This document shows positions 14,030 to 25,491 of a DNA stretch of 64,000 bases, piece after piece. The stretch lies in contig CAJQUW010004740.1 of NCBI GenBank assembly GCA_907163375.1, positions 263,501 to 327,500 on the forward strand. The letters are read 5' to 3'. The stretch comes from Prostheceraeus crozeri (Eukaryota > Platyhelminthes > Polycladida > Euryleptidae). Both the position numbers and the translations under genes were made by a program. The number at the start of each line of letters is the position of its first letter. Within the stretch, counting starts at the first letter, position 1. The notes beneath the pieces were generated by a model, which had not been told where the DNA came from, made no database searches, and saw only the letters and a program-made list of their open reading frames with translations.

Positions 14030-14400
14030 AGTTGCCTTGCTTCCCCGCTTTTCGTCCTTGTCCACGCTGAACGGGATTAGACGGTTTGCTGCTTTCTGAT
14101 GGCGCACTTCCATTCCTATCAACCGAACACCATTGCTGGATTCAGGCCCAGAGCGTGAAGATCCTCGGAGACGACTTGCTACCATATCTTCCTTGGTCTT
14201 TTCGTCCAGTCATTCTCATCTCTTCTCAGAATGTGGCCATACCACCGCAGTCTTCTTCCTCGCAGAACATCGGAAATACATTGCAGATTCATCTTCTTTC
14301 TTAGGTCTTCACTCCAGTGTCCATCGGCCAGCCTCACACCTTGCATTCTTTTTCACCATTGCCTTTTCTGTTCTTTCAATCTTCATAATCTGATCACTTT
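14030..14400 (-). mobile_element. Remnant of a LINE ORF2 C-terminus (RTE-like)
   Basis: The minus strand around 14340-14190 reads GVRLADGHWSEDL, then ISDVLRGRRLRWYGHILRRD, then ENDW. RLRWxGHVxRRDENDW is a hallmark of the C-terminal region after the reverse transcriptase in many endonuclease-bearing LINEs, especially RTE-like ones. It is followed by KRPRKIW, a stop, and DLHALGLNP, the usual continuation. The arginine-rich RGRPKKTW stretch is shortened by an internal deletion. The fragment is dead: it has a stop, lacks reverse transcriptase and endonuclease, and lies antisense in a host intron. The clade assignment is tentative. Confidence 0.75.
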
Positions 14401-14426
14401 CTTGCGCCAGTGAAAAGACAGCTTCA

Positions 14427-14508
14427 AGTGCCGAGGACGAGTTGTGCCTTTCTCATTGAATCGGCACTTGAGCTAGCTAAAATAGAGCGAGCAGTGCTCC
14501 TCGGCACT
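14427..14508. repeat. Short inverted repeat beside the LINE remnant
   Basis: AGTGCCGAGGA at 14427-14437 is complementary to TCCTCGGCACT at 14498-14508, with a third partly complementary word (TCGGCACTT) at 14461-14469. On the other side of the LINE remnant, AAGGACGAG-TACAG-CTCGTCCTT forms a perfect 9-bp hairpin near 13995-14018. These hairpins may be parts of a foldback element interrupted by the LINE, but nothing proves it. Confidence 0.4.
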
Positions 14509-17352
14509 AGAGACCATGGTTAAAATTCTAACTCGTTCTCAATAGGTTGAACATGCAACATCACAATATCCTATGTTATGCATTTATAATTTTTTTTAAC
14601 TTATGAAAAACATGCCAAATTGTTTTCTGTACTCATGTAGCTGGAAGAAAGTGAAATCGCCTATTAATTTGTCGATTGTCTTAATTCGGAATATTTCCGT
14701 TCGATGCTAGTATTGTTCAATCTGTTTCTAGTTTTCAGTGTGCTTTTTAACATATTTTTACTCTTAGAACTTCCTTAATCTGAAATTGAAATATCTTATC
14801 TAGGCTAGTTTTCTTTGTTCTCTTTCGGAGGCTGCTGATAGTGGGATCATGAAAGAGAATATTTAATCCACTACAAAATATTTTCTTTGAATAGAATATT
14901 CATTTCTTACGCTATGTCTTGCTCACGCTTCGAAGATTCACAGATCTACTTTAGAATGTTCTCTATTAAGATCTCCTGGAAATTCAACCGTGCAAAAGTT
15001 GAGATATTGGACACATAACGCTTCATCTCTCCCATTTTCCATTGAGGATTGAAAATTATCTCGCGTATCATTTTCATCGCCTTCTTCCTTGGCAAATTCG
15101 TTATAGCGTCATCAATATTCTATTGAAGTTTAAGAAGTTACCTTCTCCACGGCTGTTACCAAGTTCATCAGACTATTAATCTAATAGTTGTTGCTGTTAA
15201 CATTGCTGAAATATAATTACTTGCAAAGCAGCTTAGTAAAGCCTTGGATTATCGATCGTTCAGTTAAGAGTTCGTGTCCCTATCTTGATGACAACGATGT
15301 CGGCAGAAAATGGGTACCCGTGGCTTCAAAGTCCACAATATGTATATAGTGAAGGCCTATTTAACCTCGTGACAAGAAGTGGCAGAAAAATATTTTTACT
15401 CAATCACTTTGTAGAATGACCACTAATCAATGATAAGTACAGTAATGTGGATGAATGTTCAGTAGTTTCATGCGCATTATAAAGTCACTTTTATGACAAA
15501 AATACTTTTACACCATCTTGCCCTTAAATAAGTATCCTGAGCAACAAACTTTTCAATTAAGTTGAGTGGTATCTCTTCAGAAGACTAGACTGGAGCCTTG
15601 GGTACTTCTGTTCTTCCCCCCACATTTTTATTGTTGACACCCTCGAGTGTTGCGTCGTCAGCGATCTTCTCTTGCTCCAAAGTGCATTCTCACTACCGTC
15701 GCAAAAGCGTTTAGTGTGTGAAATTCCTCTGGTTTGTAAAAAATTCACATCACTTGCTTTACCGTTCACTGTAGTGTACTAGATAACAATCCCACGAAGT
15801 TCAGCACAGCTGTATCTTGTATTCTAACTGAGCATCCAAAGGACCAATCCCTCATCCCAGGTGTTAGGTAAAACTTTTCATTTGTGTTGAGCTATTACTC
15901 AGTAACAGATCAAGTCTATCCTAAATCCAATGTGACTAAGTTTGACAAAATTCTATGAATTTGGAAGCATTGGAAAATGTGAGGTGGGAAAGAATAGAAG
16001 TACCGAGCCTTGAACTTTCTGCCCATTAAGTTACTTTTACCGGAGCTACCTGCTGAAATATGAAATTTCAAGAAGTTATCTGATGCCACCGAGTCAATAG
16101 CACAAAGCTTTCTCATGTAAGTCCTCTTTCCGTTGGTTACTGTATCTAAAGTTCATACATACACGCATGTCGTGGCTTATCCATTACTATGCTGCAAATT
16201 TAACTTTTGTTACTTCCTCTGAAGTGTTTCTACCATTTTCGTGTGCTCTTAATCTGTGTCTGCCGGCTTTTGCCATGTGGACCAAGTAAAGGTGATTATC
16301 AAATGTTGTTGAATACTTTATTCAAGAAATCTTGCGCGTAAACAAATATAAACACATGCTTGTATGCTGATTTGTATCAATGGTACCTGTAAGGAAGCAC
16401 AAAGTACACTACTTCGAATTATTATCGATAGATGGTAAGATTCGTGACAGCATCTCTCCTCATGCAATGTTAGTTCTATGAAAGTTACATGACGACCCTG
16501 ATATATTCAAACATCGCAGATTAAGAAATCGAATGATTCGATTTGTCATCACATCATCAATGAACTTCAGTAATTTGTTCAAGGGTAATGAAGAAATTGT
16601 CCAGAACAACTACCCATCCTAATTTCGTTTGAATTCTTAATGAATTTTGATGATTTGTCTCGGACACAACAAATTTGCTTGTAAACCTCTAAATCAGACA
16701 TAATGTCACTGCATGACCTTTCGTGATGAAATTATGAGCGTTATGAAATTGCAACAGCTAATCAAATTTCATCAACGGCGTTCAGTAGCGATTTCTTTGA
16801 TTGACGCTGTTTCGCTTTCTTGTTTCAAACCATTCGCCTGGAAATAGGTTTTCATTAGCTATAAATTCATAATGGCTGACATTGTTTAGTACTTGATAAA
16901 TCATTATTCTTTGATTAACAAGGTTCCTCCCACGGACGGGGGTTGTTTGGTACAGTATTGGCAACGGTTTTATGAGATGGACAGCTATTTGCAACTAGGC
17001 AAAAGACAAAAGCAAGTCATGTTGACGGATTCGTCAGTTTTGCCCTTTGGTATTTAGAATATAGCATAATATGTCGGATTTCCGGACTAAGGTGCCAAAT
17101 CATGTCGAGGAAATTCAATTTAGGATCGTCGTTGTATTTGTCGAGTGAGAATCAAAATGTTAATTCAGAAGCATAAAATGTGGTATGACCAGGATATTCA
17201 AGATTGCAGGTTATTTTGGAAAGTATATCCTATTTACGATTTTCCGTTTTCCATTAAAAATGGAATTAATATGCATTTTAAAATAAAAACACCTTGCTTT
17301 CTGTAATTAAAAATATAATTTTCTACGACCGTGTAGTTATAAGTTTCCAATA

Positions 17353-17373
17353 TTTCGACTAAGCCTTCATCAA
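17353..17373 (-). ncRNA. Hammerhead-ribozyme-like core, probable Penelope-like element remnant
   Basis: The minus strand reads TTGATGA, a short stem-loop AGGCTTAGTC, then GAAA followed by TATTGG and CTTATAA. This is the order of the hammerhead core (CUGANGA, stem II, GAAA) with one change in the first box and a 3-bp stem II. Penelope-like elements are known to carry hammerhead motifs in their repeated ends. The same layout and the same downstream words occur at 21541-21569. The cleavage site and stems I and III were not identified, so activity cannot be claimed. Confidence 0.45.
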
Positions 17374-18201
17374 GGCATACAGAAAAAGGAAAATGTATTG
17401 ACTGTCATGAAGAAATTCAAACTAACCTGTCTAACTGAAGAACTTCAGTGGCATGAACAATAGGCCATGATAATGCAGAATTTTAATATGGAAAAGTCAA
17501 AACATGTCATAGATTGACTGTGAAATCAAAAGGATAAAGTGCTAATCTAATAGGAGAAAAATATATGTGTAAAAATTGCACCGAATTAATGAGATGATGT
17601 AGTCTTTTGATAGGCCTTGCTTTAATATCTTTCTTTTCGATCCTTTTTCTTTTATCTGTGTATTGTAGGTGTCGATGGAGTATTGAACATGAGATGGAAT
17701 TGTTTGTAATTGAGAAAGTTGCTTGCAAACCTCAGATCCAAAACTTTTCAAAAGCTCTTTTATTCTAGATCTCATTGTCCTCGAAGTCACCCCATTGTGC
17801 TGTTTGTCACATCCGCTGCTGTTGTATTGGCTCTGACATACATTCTCTGGCGTCACATTCTCCATTAGTTACTCCATTTTCGCATACATTTAGAGTTCGG
17901 ACTTCATGCACTAAAGCAAACGTTCGTTGAAAATATTATAAATGGATGAGGAAAATATGTCTTAAAATTGATTATGGGAAAATACTTTAATATAGAAATA
18001 TTCAACATGCCTCTGCAACTTATGAAAGGTCAATTCACATCGGTTCCGTACGTCTCTGTGTGAACAACCCCATAGGTTCATTGAGGTTCTGAACAAAAAT
18101 TCTGACGCGTGAGTCTGCCTACTACATGAGTACAATAAACAATTTGACATATTTTTCATAAGTTAAAACACAATAGAGGAATAACAAAAGATAATCTGAC
18201 T

Positions 18202-18247
18202 GGCAGATATCTAGGTCTGGTCCTTTTTTTCAACTGAGGATGCAACT
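18202..18247 (+). repeat. 46-bp dispersed repeat, copy B
   Basis: Partner of the repeat at 10390-10435: GGCAGATATCTAGGTCTGG, a T-run and the shared block CAACTGAGGATGCAACT. Both copies are in the same orientation and the same intron, about 7.8 kb apart. Confidence 0.55.
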
Positions 18248-19424
18248 AAATATTTAATATGTGATATGAATATGTGTTAATGGTGAAATCCTAGCTCTAG
18301 AAATTACATTATTCATAGTCAACATTGTTGAAATTTCTCAACTTGTTACCCAAGATCTATTCCTCATCAAGCTCTCCTAACCTAAGTTGGGCGCTATGAG
18401 AGTTCTCATAGGTATGAGTTTTTGATGTCACTTCGGGATAACGCTCACGCATACGAATTTTGCAATTTGCTCCAAAATTAAGGAAATCGTAGGTTAAAAA
18501 GCTTTGTAGCATGTGGCCATTATTGAAATAAAATACATAAATTGCTAAAAATCTCTCTCATAGAGTAAGTATGTTAGGTAGAGGAGCAACTCAATGTTAA
18601 ATAAATCCCCAATGTGCATGCAGTTTCGATTTTGTTAGATGAACTCGAGTTGAGGCCCAGTATCAAATGTGAGACAAGCAAGCTGTTGGAGTTTTGAAGG
18701 AATTACCACGGATTTGACTGATTATGATAGCAATACAGAAGGAATGATTATAATATTTAACAAACTTTCTGTGTCATGACAACCTTGGAAAGGTGATGTC
18801 TATTGAATTAACTTCTAAGTTAGTGACATTAATTTGATGCTCATCCTACCAAGAATACTTTTTTCAGCGTGATCATATGACAAACTACCACTGTAAGAGC
18901 AACATATCTTAATCAACTTTAAAATATGTAAATGGGTTCACATTGCTATTCAGATTCAAGAAATGAACCATAAATTTAGTGAATCATGAAATCATGGCGA
19001 TAAAAATTGAATTAAACACTTGAAACTTCAGCTAAGACGTACAATAAGATCTCAACTTTTCCATGAAGACTTGCATTATAATTCCTTTTATGATATTCTC
19101 ATGATCATCAACTTGATTTACGCTTAATGTGGTACATGTTAGTAAATTTTCATTCCTTTTGTTATCTAGTAAGATTCATACTACTTATATCGAAGTACCA
19201 GATCGCTAGTATATAAACACAGGAATAATTTGCAAAACTTTGGCTTCTCAAAATGTGATCAAATATTTTTCTAAACCACAGGAACGCTATCTTTCCAAAT
19301 AATCCCAATCTTCTGATATAGAAATTTTCACTGTATGCTGATGACATTCACTGTATGACATTTATTTGAGTCGACACCCCACCTACTATTTACTTACTCT
19401 ATGATCTCTGTAAACATCTTTCAG

Positions 19425-19673
19425 GCGAATATTGTCGACGAGTACGTGTCAAGGGTGAATAACGAAGTTGCAATCAAACAGAAGACTGAGAAACTTCAAG
19501 AAATTCAGAAAAAATTGGGGCACTACGATTGCGTTGAACCACCTGGAGAAGAATACAATCAATTCGTTGCGAAATATTCAAACTTTAAAGTAAAAACGCC
19601 CATGAAGCATAATGGTTGCCTTCGGGAATTAATAATGGAAGGACAACTGAAAATGAAAGAAGGACAAGGTCGG
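19425..19673 (+). CDS. PLEKHG5: PLEKHG5-like RhoGEF, DH-PH linker exon
   Basis: A 249-bp internal exon of 83 codons, phase 0 on both sides, with acceptor ATCTTTCAG and donor GTAAGT. It begins ANIVDEYVSRVNNEVAIKQK and ends LKMKEGQGR. The first 25 or so residues are the last DH helix. The middle (KKLGHYDCVE, then a PPGEEYNQF block) and the end (LIMEGQLKMKEG) follow the vertebrate PLEKHG5 pattern recalled as Ile-x-x-Tyr-x-Val-Val-Glu ... Leu-Leu-Leu-Glu-Gly-x-Leu-x-Met-Lys-Glu-Gly, which opens the PH domain. This linker, more than the generic DH motif, identifies the gene. The frame is open into the next exon. Confidence 0.93.
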
Positions 19674-19780
19674 GTAAGTCATTTAAATACTTGTGTAACC
19701 AATGAGCATCTATGTACCCAGAATATGACGGATCACCGTTCAAGGGAACTAGTTCATGATCTAGGTGGAGAAAAACCATT

Positions 19781-19871
19781 AAATTGAACTGAACAGCGGT
19801 CATTTTGAAATCCTTGAAATTGAACTGAGCGGCGGTCATTTTCAAATCCGTGAACTTGAACTGAACCAGCC
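19781..19871 (+). repeat. 36-bp tandem repeat, about 2.5 units
   Basis: Two 36-bp units (19781-19816 and 19817-19852) begin AAATTGAACTGA, carry GCGGTCATTTT and end AAATCC-TTG or AAATCC-GTG. They differ at four positions. A third partial unit runs to about 19871. The array lies about 110 bp downstream of the splice donor at 19674. The word GAACTGA occurs in all units. Function is unknown; it could be a mutable minisatellite. Confidence 0.8.
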
Positions 19872-21540
19872 ACCACTCTCATCCAACTGATCCAACCGAA
19901 CTGGTTGGTCCGAGACTTCTTAATGGTTTCATTGCAATCATTCGCTGTAGCTAACATTGTTTCTAGGGGCATTACATTACTTACCGCAGTTGGATTCCCC
20001 GGTCAGTCGTCGTGGTTCCACTCAAGTTTGAATAAACATATCTATGGTCAGAAAATCATTTTGAATTAAAACAAAGATTGGCATCCATTTCCCAAAATCC
20101 TTTATTAACATGTATACAATTTGTACACAAAAGTAGAGATATATTAGTATGTCAATCTGATGTATAAATAGATGATAACATCTTGAGTTTATACCAAAGG
20201 TTTAAATGCCTAATGAAGAATAAATATATACTGTAAATGTTTTCTGAGTCGTCTCCGATTTGATGACAACAATATTAAGAAACTCAATCTCATTCAAAGC
20301 AAATATGTCAACTCAATTGCTAGTTCTGAATGGAACACCACTCACTTGGTCTAAATCTTTTGAGAAAAAGATATTCTTGATAAGCCGATACTTCCATGAA
20401 ATCCCTTCCACACCTTATAAATCTTGCTTTGACGATATTGAACCTAACGAAAATATACCCTTGATAAAGAGTCTATGATGTGTAAAATGATCATCACACG
20501 GGTCAAATGACATTGATTTCTTAACTTAAAAGCAATTGCCTGGAGCTATCTCATTGGTTATCCGGAAGCCTTGATGCGACTCATTCGATCATTTAGTTGG
20601 GAAAATCACAGTAAATATTCACGAAACAGACGTGCAAAGTTTGCTTGTATTAATCTCTACTCATAAACGGATTTCGTTAAGGAGTCATTTCCGTAGTTTA
20701 CGCTGAGCTATTTCTTCTATTCTTTGCGAATATCTAATATTTAAAATTCTCTGATTCTCAACTTTCAAACACTCACACACACTTTCAAATTCGAAATGTT
20801 TATTGCACATTACATTGGGAGCAAACAAAAAGAAGTGCATGGAGGATTCAGATATTAATGCGGCATGCGAATAGATGAGGATCAGCTTGGAAGATGACAA
20901 CGAATTATGAATATGTTATATTACACTTCATTAATGGCCGTTGATGCAATTGAAGCTGGACAAAGTCTGATATCAATATTTTGATATTATTGAAGTCAAA
21001 TTTTTAACAAGAATAATTAATTCTATTTACTTGTTTAGCTGAAACAGTGACGAATTGAAACAGTTTAGTTAAATATTTACGTTTGCAGCAACTGCCGAAA
21101 TAACTAATGACTACAAATCATTGTCTATTCTACCAGCTCCATATATGGATGGATGTGCTGAATATCAACCAGAGAGACATGCAGAAGTTACTTTGCCTTG
21201 CGAGTGAATATTGGTAAATTTCAGCAAATTAGTTAAAATATTTCTCCTCAGTAAATCACACGTGCGAGACAAAGCAAATATATCATTTTTCGAATACATC
21301 GCAAGTGTGGATTAATTATAGAAGCAAGTGAACTGTTTAGGAATACTGCAATTTATTGGTTGATAAAATGCTGTTGCTCCCTGTTGAATTGCTTTACGTT
21401 ACAACTTATTTGAACAGATTGTCTGTATAAAATGATTGATTTCTTTTAAAAGCTGAGATTTTTCTGTTTTTTATCTTAAGTGGGAAATTGAAGTAATATT
21501 GCTGTTATTTTTGAAGCCAATTTTTTTATAAGCCAATATA

Positions 21541-21569
21541 TTTCAACGACTAAGCGTCGTTATCATCAG
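21541..21569 (-). ncRNA. Hammerhead-ribozyme-like core, probable Penelope-like element remnant
   Basis: The minus strand has the full consensus box CTGATGA, then a 6-bp stem with 5-nt loop (AACGAC-GCTTA-GTCGTT), then GAAA followed by TATATTGGCTTATA. Box 1, stem II and box 2 are in hammerhead order with no mismatch in the two boxes. Downstream words TATTGG and CTTATA are shared with 17353-17373. Penelope-like retroelements are known to carry such motifs. No reverse transcriptase was recognised nearby, so this would be a truncated end. Stem III and the cleavage site are not resolved. Confidence 0.5.
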
Positions 21570-22168
21570 GGCTGATATCATAAAAAGAACTGTTCAACAA
21601 CATCAGCTCAAAATTTGAAAAGATGAAGATGCAATAATATATATTTGTAGCTCTAGGCTGTGGCCTTGGGAAATTCATAGTTATATGATTATACGGCAAT
21701 AGCATGTGAATGTTTCTATTAATAAAAAGATGTAGGGTCAGATTTACCGCCGATCATGGTCATGAAACAGATAGAACCGGGTTACATGGTGCCGATTGCA
21801 AAGAATATTGATCTGACTAATTAATTACAGAATTATAGACATCATCATGAGACTTGTAAAAAGGTATAAAACATCTATAAAATCTTTAGATAACGACATG
21901 ATCAGAAGATCATAAAAGGTTAAGTAAAGTACTCTAGTCGATCAGGAAGCACTTATATTCCTCTCATTCTTGCCTATTATTGATGGCAGTATTATAGCGG
22001 TGAATCATTGCTGCTTCTCTTAGTGTGTAAGACAACAGATGAAGATAGTCTGTGACTTAAAGAGGCATCGATGAAGAAGAGGCGATCGTGATGCTTTCAA
22101 TTTTTCATCATGTTTTTTGCTGTAGAAATTTTCACACACACCAACAGATTATTTAGCCTAACCATCTA

Positions 22169-23192
22169 CGAGGGGCGTACCAAAAGTTCGTGACGTTTGA
22201 TTACTGTGATTTTAATTCGACTTTTTTCTTTGATCATTGATCGTTGTCATATTGTATCAATCATGTGCATTGCCTGTGAAGTATTGTCGGTAGATCTGTA
22301 ACCTATAGAGACACGAACTGAAGCCGGTAAGTAGTGAAGCAATTTTACTTTTGTCAGCATGACGGACTTCACAAATGGTAAGTGGACATCTTGTCTACTC
22401 TTTCTGTCCAAGGAACGGGAAACACCAACCCGATCGCTTGAGCGTCAAAAAACACTCTTCGAGACAGTGCTCCTGCAAGAGCGACCATCAAGCTAATGTT
22501 CCCAGAGGGACGGAAGTCATTGGAAGACGTTGAGCGTTGTGGCCATCCATCCATCCACGCAAGCCAGCGAAGAAAATGAAGATTTGGTTTGGCAGCTGAT
22601 CCAGTCTGAGACGCCCAACATTTGATGAACTGGAGGAAAAGTCTGGCCAGCTGTCGCATGGGACTCTTGAGACATCTTCCATGACCGCCTTGAGTTGTCC
22701 AAAGTTTCGGCTCGTTGGGTACCAAAGCTGCTGACTGCAGAACAGAAAGGCACTCGGGTCAACAACTCCTCTATTTCTCTTGGTCTTCTGGAAGACTATG
22801 ACAAAGGGTTTTGGAGGAGACTACTGACTTTCATCTCATCGGTCCGATGAAGTAGACAATCGGGGGTATTCGAATCAATGCTGAAAGAGATAAAGAGAGC
22901 ACCGAAAGCTTCATTCGGGAAATTTCCGCAGGATTTGCTTGAAGAAGGAATGAAGAAACTTGAGAAGAGATAGGAAAAGTTTATTGAAATTTAAGGTGAC
23001 CAGATCGAAAAGAGAGTTTTGGTATGCTTTTAATTCTGCCGAAAAAATTTTGTGCAAATGGAAGTTAAATGATTTTCATGTGAAATGCAACTGTCAGAAC
23101 TATAAGAAATAATATCTAGATATGCACTTGGGCCAAAATGGACGCCTATAGATAGGAGAGACAAACGTCACGAACTTTTGGTACGCCCCTCG
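22169..23192 (+). mobile_element. Mariner element, internally deleted, with perfect terminal repeats
   Basis: A 1,024-bp element with perfect 31-bp terminal inverted repeats (22169-22199 and 23162-23192; left end CGAGGGGCGTACCAAAAGTT) flanked by TA on both sides. Between them the + strand carries pieces of a mariner transposase: a start near 22359 (MTDFTNGKW), a VWPAVAWDS block, LSKVSARWVPKLLTAEQKGT, a WRRLLTF block, and near the right end LLEEGMKKLEKR. The catalytic DDD core between the last two is missing and there are stops and shifts, so it is non-autonomous. At about 1.0 kb it is roughly 0.3 kb shorter than a full mariner. The perfect ends contrast with the ruined reading frame. Confidence 0.9.
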
Positions 23193-23368
23193 TATTTTTT
23201 TTGATCTCCCAATGTCGACAAAAGCAAGTATTTTTGACTAATATAATCCACATTTGACCACTTTTTCTCGCATACATTGCCAATCAGAATCATGATAATG
23301 ACAATTGTATCTCATAGGAAATGACATGACGAAGTTCCAAGTCAAAAATTATGGAAAATACTCTAAAA

Positions 23369-23612
23369 GTGGACTCTATGAGTTGACTTGGTATTTTTCG
23401 CTTAATCAGAGAACACAGAAAATTCCCTTTTAACCAAAAATACTATCTGTTTTCCATTGGAACAACATGTGTTTTTTATCGTGCTTGACGAGAAGAGCCA
23501 TGTAGAACTCGGCAGACGCGCAGATTCGTAGTAGGCATATGATGTTCATCATTCTGTGAAAGTCTCATTTTCGACCTCGTTTCTCGCAGAAGCTCGCTCT
23601 GGCTGCCAGACT
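23369..23612 (+). repeat. Partial arm of the foldback family
   Basis: Similar along its length to the right arm of the foldback element at 29884-30609: CTTAATCAGAGAA, TCCATTGG, AGAACTCGGCAGACG, TTCATCATTCTGTGAA and the terminal GCTCTGGCTGCCAGACT. It is more diverged than the two arms of the 30-kb copy are from each other, so it is probably older or a different subfamily. No matching left arm was recognised. Confidence 0.65.
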
Positions 23613-24712
23613 TTTTAGTGTTTCCGACCTCTATCAATTTATTTGCATACTGATTAATATAGTCGATCATGCTATGCTTATGAAAGTATCATGAGATCAT
23701 TGAAATTGATGGGGCGCAGTCCGTTACTTATTGCTTCTAAAATCTACTGCCCTATGAATATAGTCCACTAGCGATCTGGTCTGCCGTATCTCTCGCTCTC
23801 CCTTCTTTGATCATCATCTCCAAGAATTTTGATGAACTTTTCATGCCACGCTTGTGTCATCATGAGATAGAAGAGGAATGTGGTATGCGACACCAGCAAC
23901 TTTGGCAATGAATCCGTTAGTGATGATGATTAAAGGTAGATGGACTCACGCAGTGATTCAAAGGAGCACACGATAACTCTAGCGGAGACGAACATCAAAT
24001 CCGATCATTCTCCCACCGTTATGGTTTTCTTAATCTCAAGCAAGATAACCTTGATTGAAAATATCTTAATGCTACGAATTTCAGTCCATCTAATTAATTA
24101 TAAACATTTTTCTAATATTTCTACAAATAGATACTCCTTTCATGCTAGAGTCTTAAAATTTAGAGATTATCGGTTATTCCTCCCAACAGAATTTCATGCA
24201 TTATTAAAATCTAATTACAACAAAATTTTGCAGTCGAATCGTTTATGCCATTACATCAGTTGACTTGAAACAGATTCCACGGTAGAATTTGCAATACCTG
24301 TATGCAGGGTGACAGGCTTTCATACGTCAAAATGACTGGAGCTAATGTTGATTGTCATCTTTGTAACTCGGCTTGTAAACCTTCTTCCGCTTTGTACATG
24401 AATGATGCAAATGAATGTCTAAAAAAATGATTTTTGCACATTCATAACACATTCAGATTTGACAAAATGTCTAATAATAACTAGATATAAAACATGAGGA
24501 CATGAAAGTACCATTTTCAAGTATTCCATATGCATTATATTTCATGTGATTTATCTCGCTTATGCAATTTCTGTACAGCCTGAAATCTAATTATAAATGA
24601 GATTGATTTTGGTTAAGATATGCTATTAATGATATTCTTAATCTATATATAAGATTAGATTATAGAATATTAATAATAATCATCAATATTAGATAAGATT
24701 TATATAAGATAT

Positions 24713-24755
24713 TCGGTCACGCTCCCTGCAGAAACTCGCTCTGGCTGCCGGACTA
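24713..24755 (+). repeat. Terminal fragment of the foldback family
   Basis: The sequence TCCCTGCAGAAACTCGCTCT followed by GGCTGCCGGACTA is nearly identical to the outer end of the right arm at 30609. Only about 43 bp remain. It lies in the same intron as the larger fragment at 23369-23612 and in the same orientation. Confidence 0.7.
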
Positions 24756-25349
24756 ATAGGACATCAAGGCACCAATGATAAATCGACATGCATCTTATAA
24801 TCATCATTTAGTGGGATTTCACCTAGGGTCTAAAAGAAGCATATATATTTTAAGGCAGTTTTAGGAAACACGAGTTAATGAATAGCTTCAAAAGCAAGAT
24901 TTTAAAGCCATCATTGAGAAAGGTTTGAAACTATGTAAAGGCACGATTATAAAACCATGTGCAAATAAGTGGTTTAAATAACAATTTTGCCTACTTTTGT
25001 AGCCTATACTATAGCTTGATATTTTAGTAGGTAAGAGATTTGCTTCAACTGAGCAATAAAATTTTTCATCTGAATTTTTCATTTGCAATGAAGAATATAG
25101 GCTTTCCTGATGCGACACACGATAATATGATATCATTGTCAGTTCTATATGCGTCAGGCAACAGCATAATTATTCCATAAAAACAGGCCCACTCAAAAAT
25201 CCGACAATTCAATCTTCAGATACCAAAACTTCTTTTTAAGAACTTTTCGTCAAATCACATGCATTTTCAACTCGTCAGTGACTTTGACACCCAACTAACA
25301 CAACTGGAAATTTTTTCACTTGCTGATGATACTTTGTCTTTTCTTACAG

Positions 25350-25491
25350 TGGACGGAAGTATATTGCTTTCTCTTTACCGACATGTTCCTCATTACGAAG
25401 GCGACCAAACGCAGTCATCCAGATCGGCTGAAGATCGTGAAACCTCCCATGGCACTGGACAAAGTACAGGCCCACATGTTACACGGACCAT
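25350..25491 (+). CDS. PLEKHG5: PLEKHG5-like RhoGEF, PH domain exon 1
   Basis: A 142-bp exon, phase 0 in and phase 1 out, between CTTTTCTTACAG and GTAAGT. It encodes WTEVYCFLFTDMFLITKATK followed by a basic stretch, KIVKPPMALDKV and HGP. The strand V-Y-C-F-L-F-T-D is the recognisable beta strand of the PLEKHG5 PH domain (vertebrate VYCFLFTDLLLVTKA), and VKPPMALDK parallels IRPPLLVDK. The PH domain directs RhoGEFs to membranes and tunes the DH domain. The exon ends in the first base of a Ser codon that is completed at 28672. Confidence 0.93.

Larger units (their letters stand above)
7652..19424 (+). other. Intron of the PLEKHG5-like gene (11.8 kb)
   Basis: Donor GTGAGA at 7652 and acceptor TCTTTCAG ending at 19424. 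It contains a TA-flanked MITE (7681-7921), a possible SINE (8931-9180), a SINE (9545-9728), one copy of a 46-bp dispersed repeat (10390-10435) with a second copy at 18202-18247, a palindromic AT tract (12470-12540), an RTE-like LINE remnant (14030-14400) with adjoining hairpins, and a hammerhead-like core on the minus strand (17353-17373). The stretches 10.4-13.9 kb, 14.5-17.3 kb and 18.3-19.4 kb show nothing further that I can name. Confidence 0.85.
19674..25349 (+). other. Intron of the PLEKHG5-like gene (5.7 kb)
   Basis: Donor GTAAGT at 19674, acceptor CTTTTCTTACAG ending at 25349. It contains a 36-bp tandem repeat (19781-19871), a hammerhead-like core (21541-21569, minus strand), a mariner (22169-23192) and two partial arms of the foldback family (23369-23612 and 24713-24755). 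Nothing nameable was seen at 20.0-21.5 kb or 23.7-24.7 kb. Confidence 0.85.
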
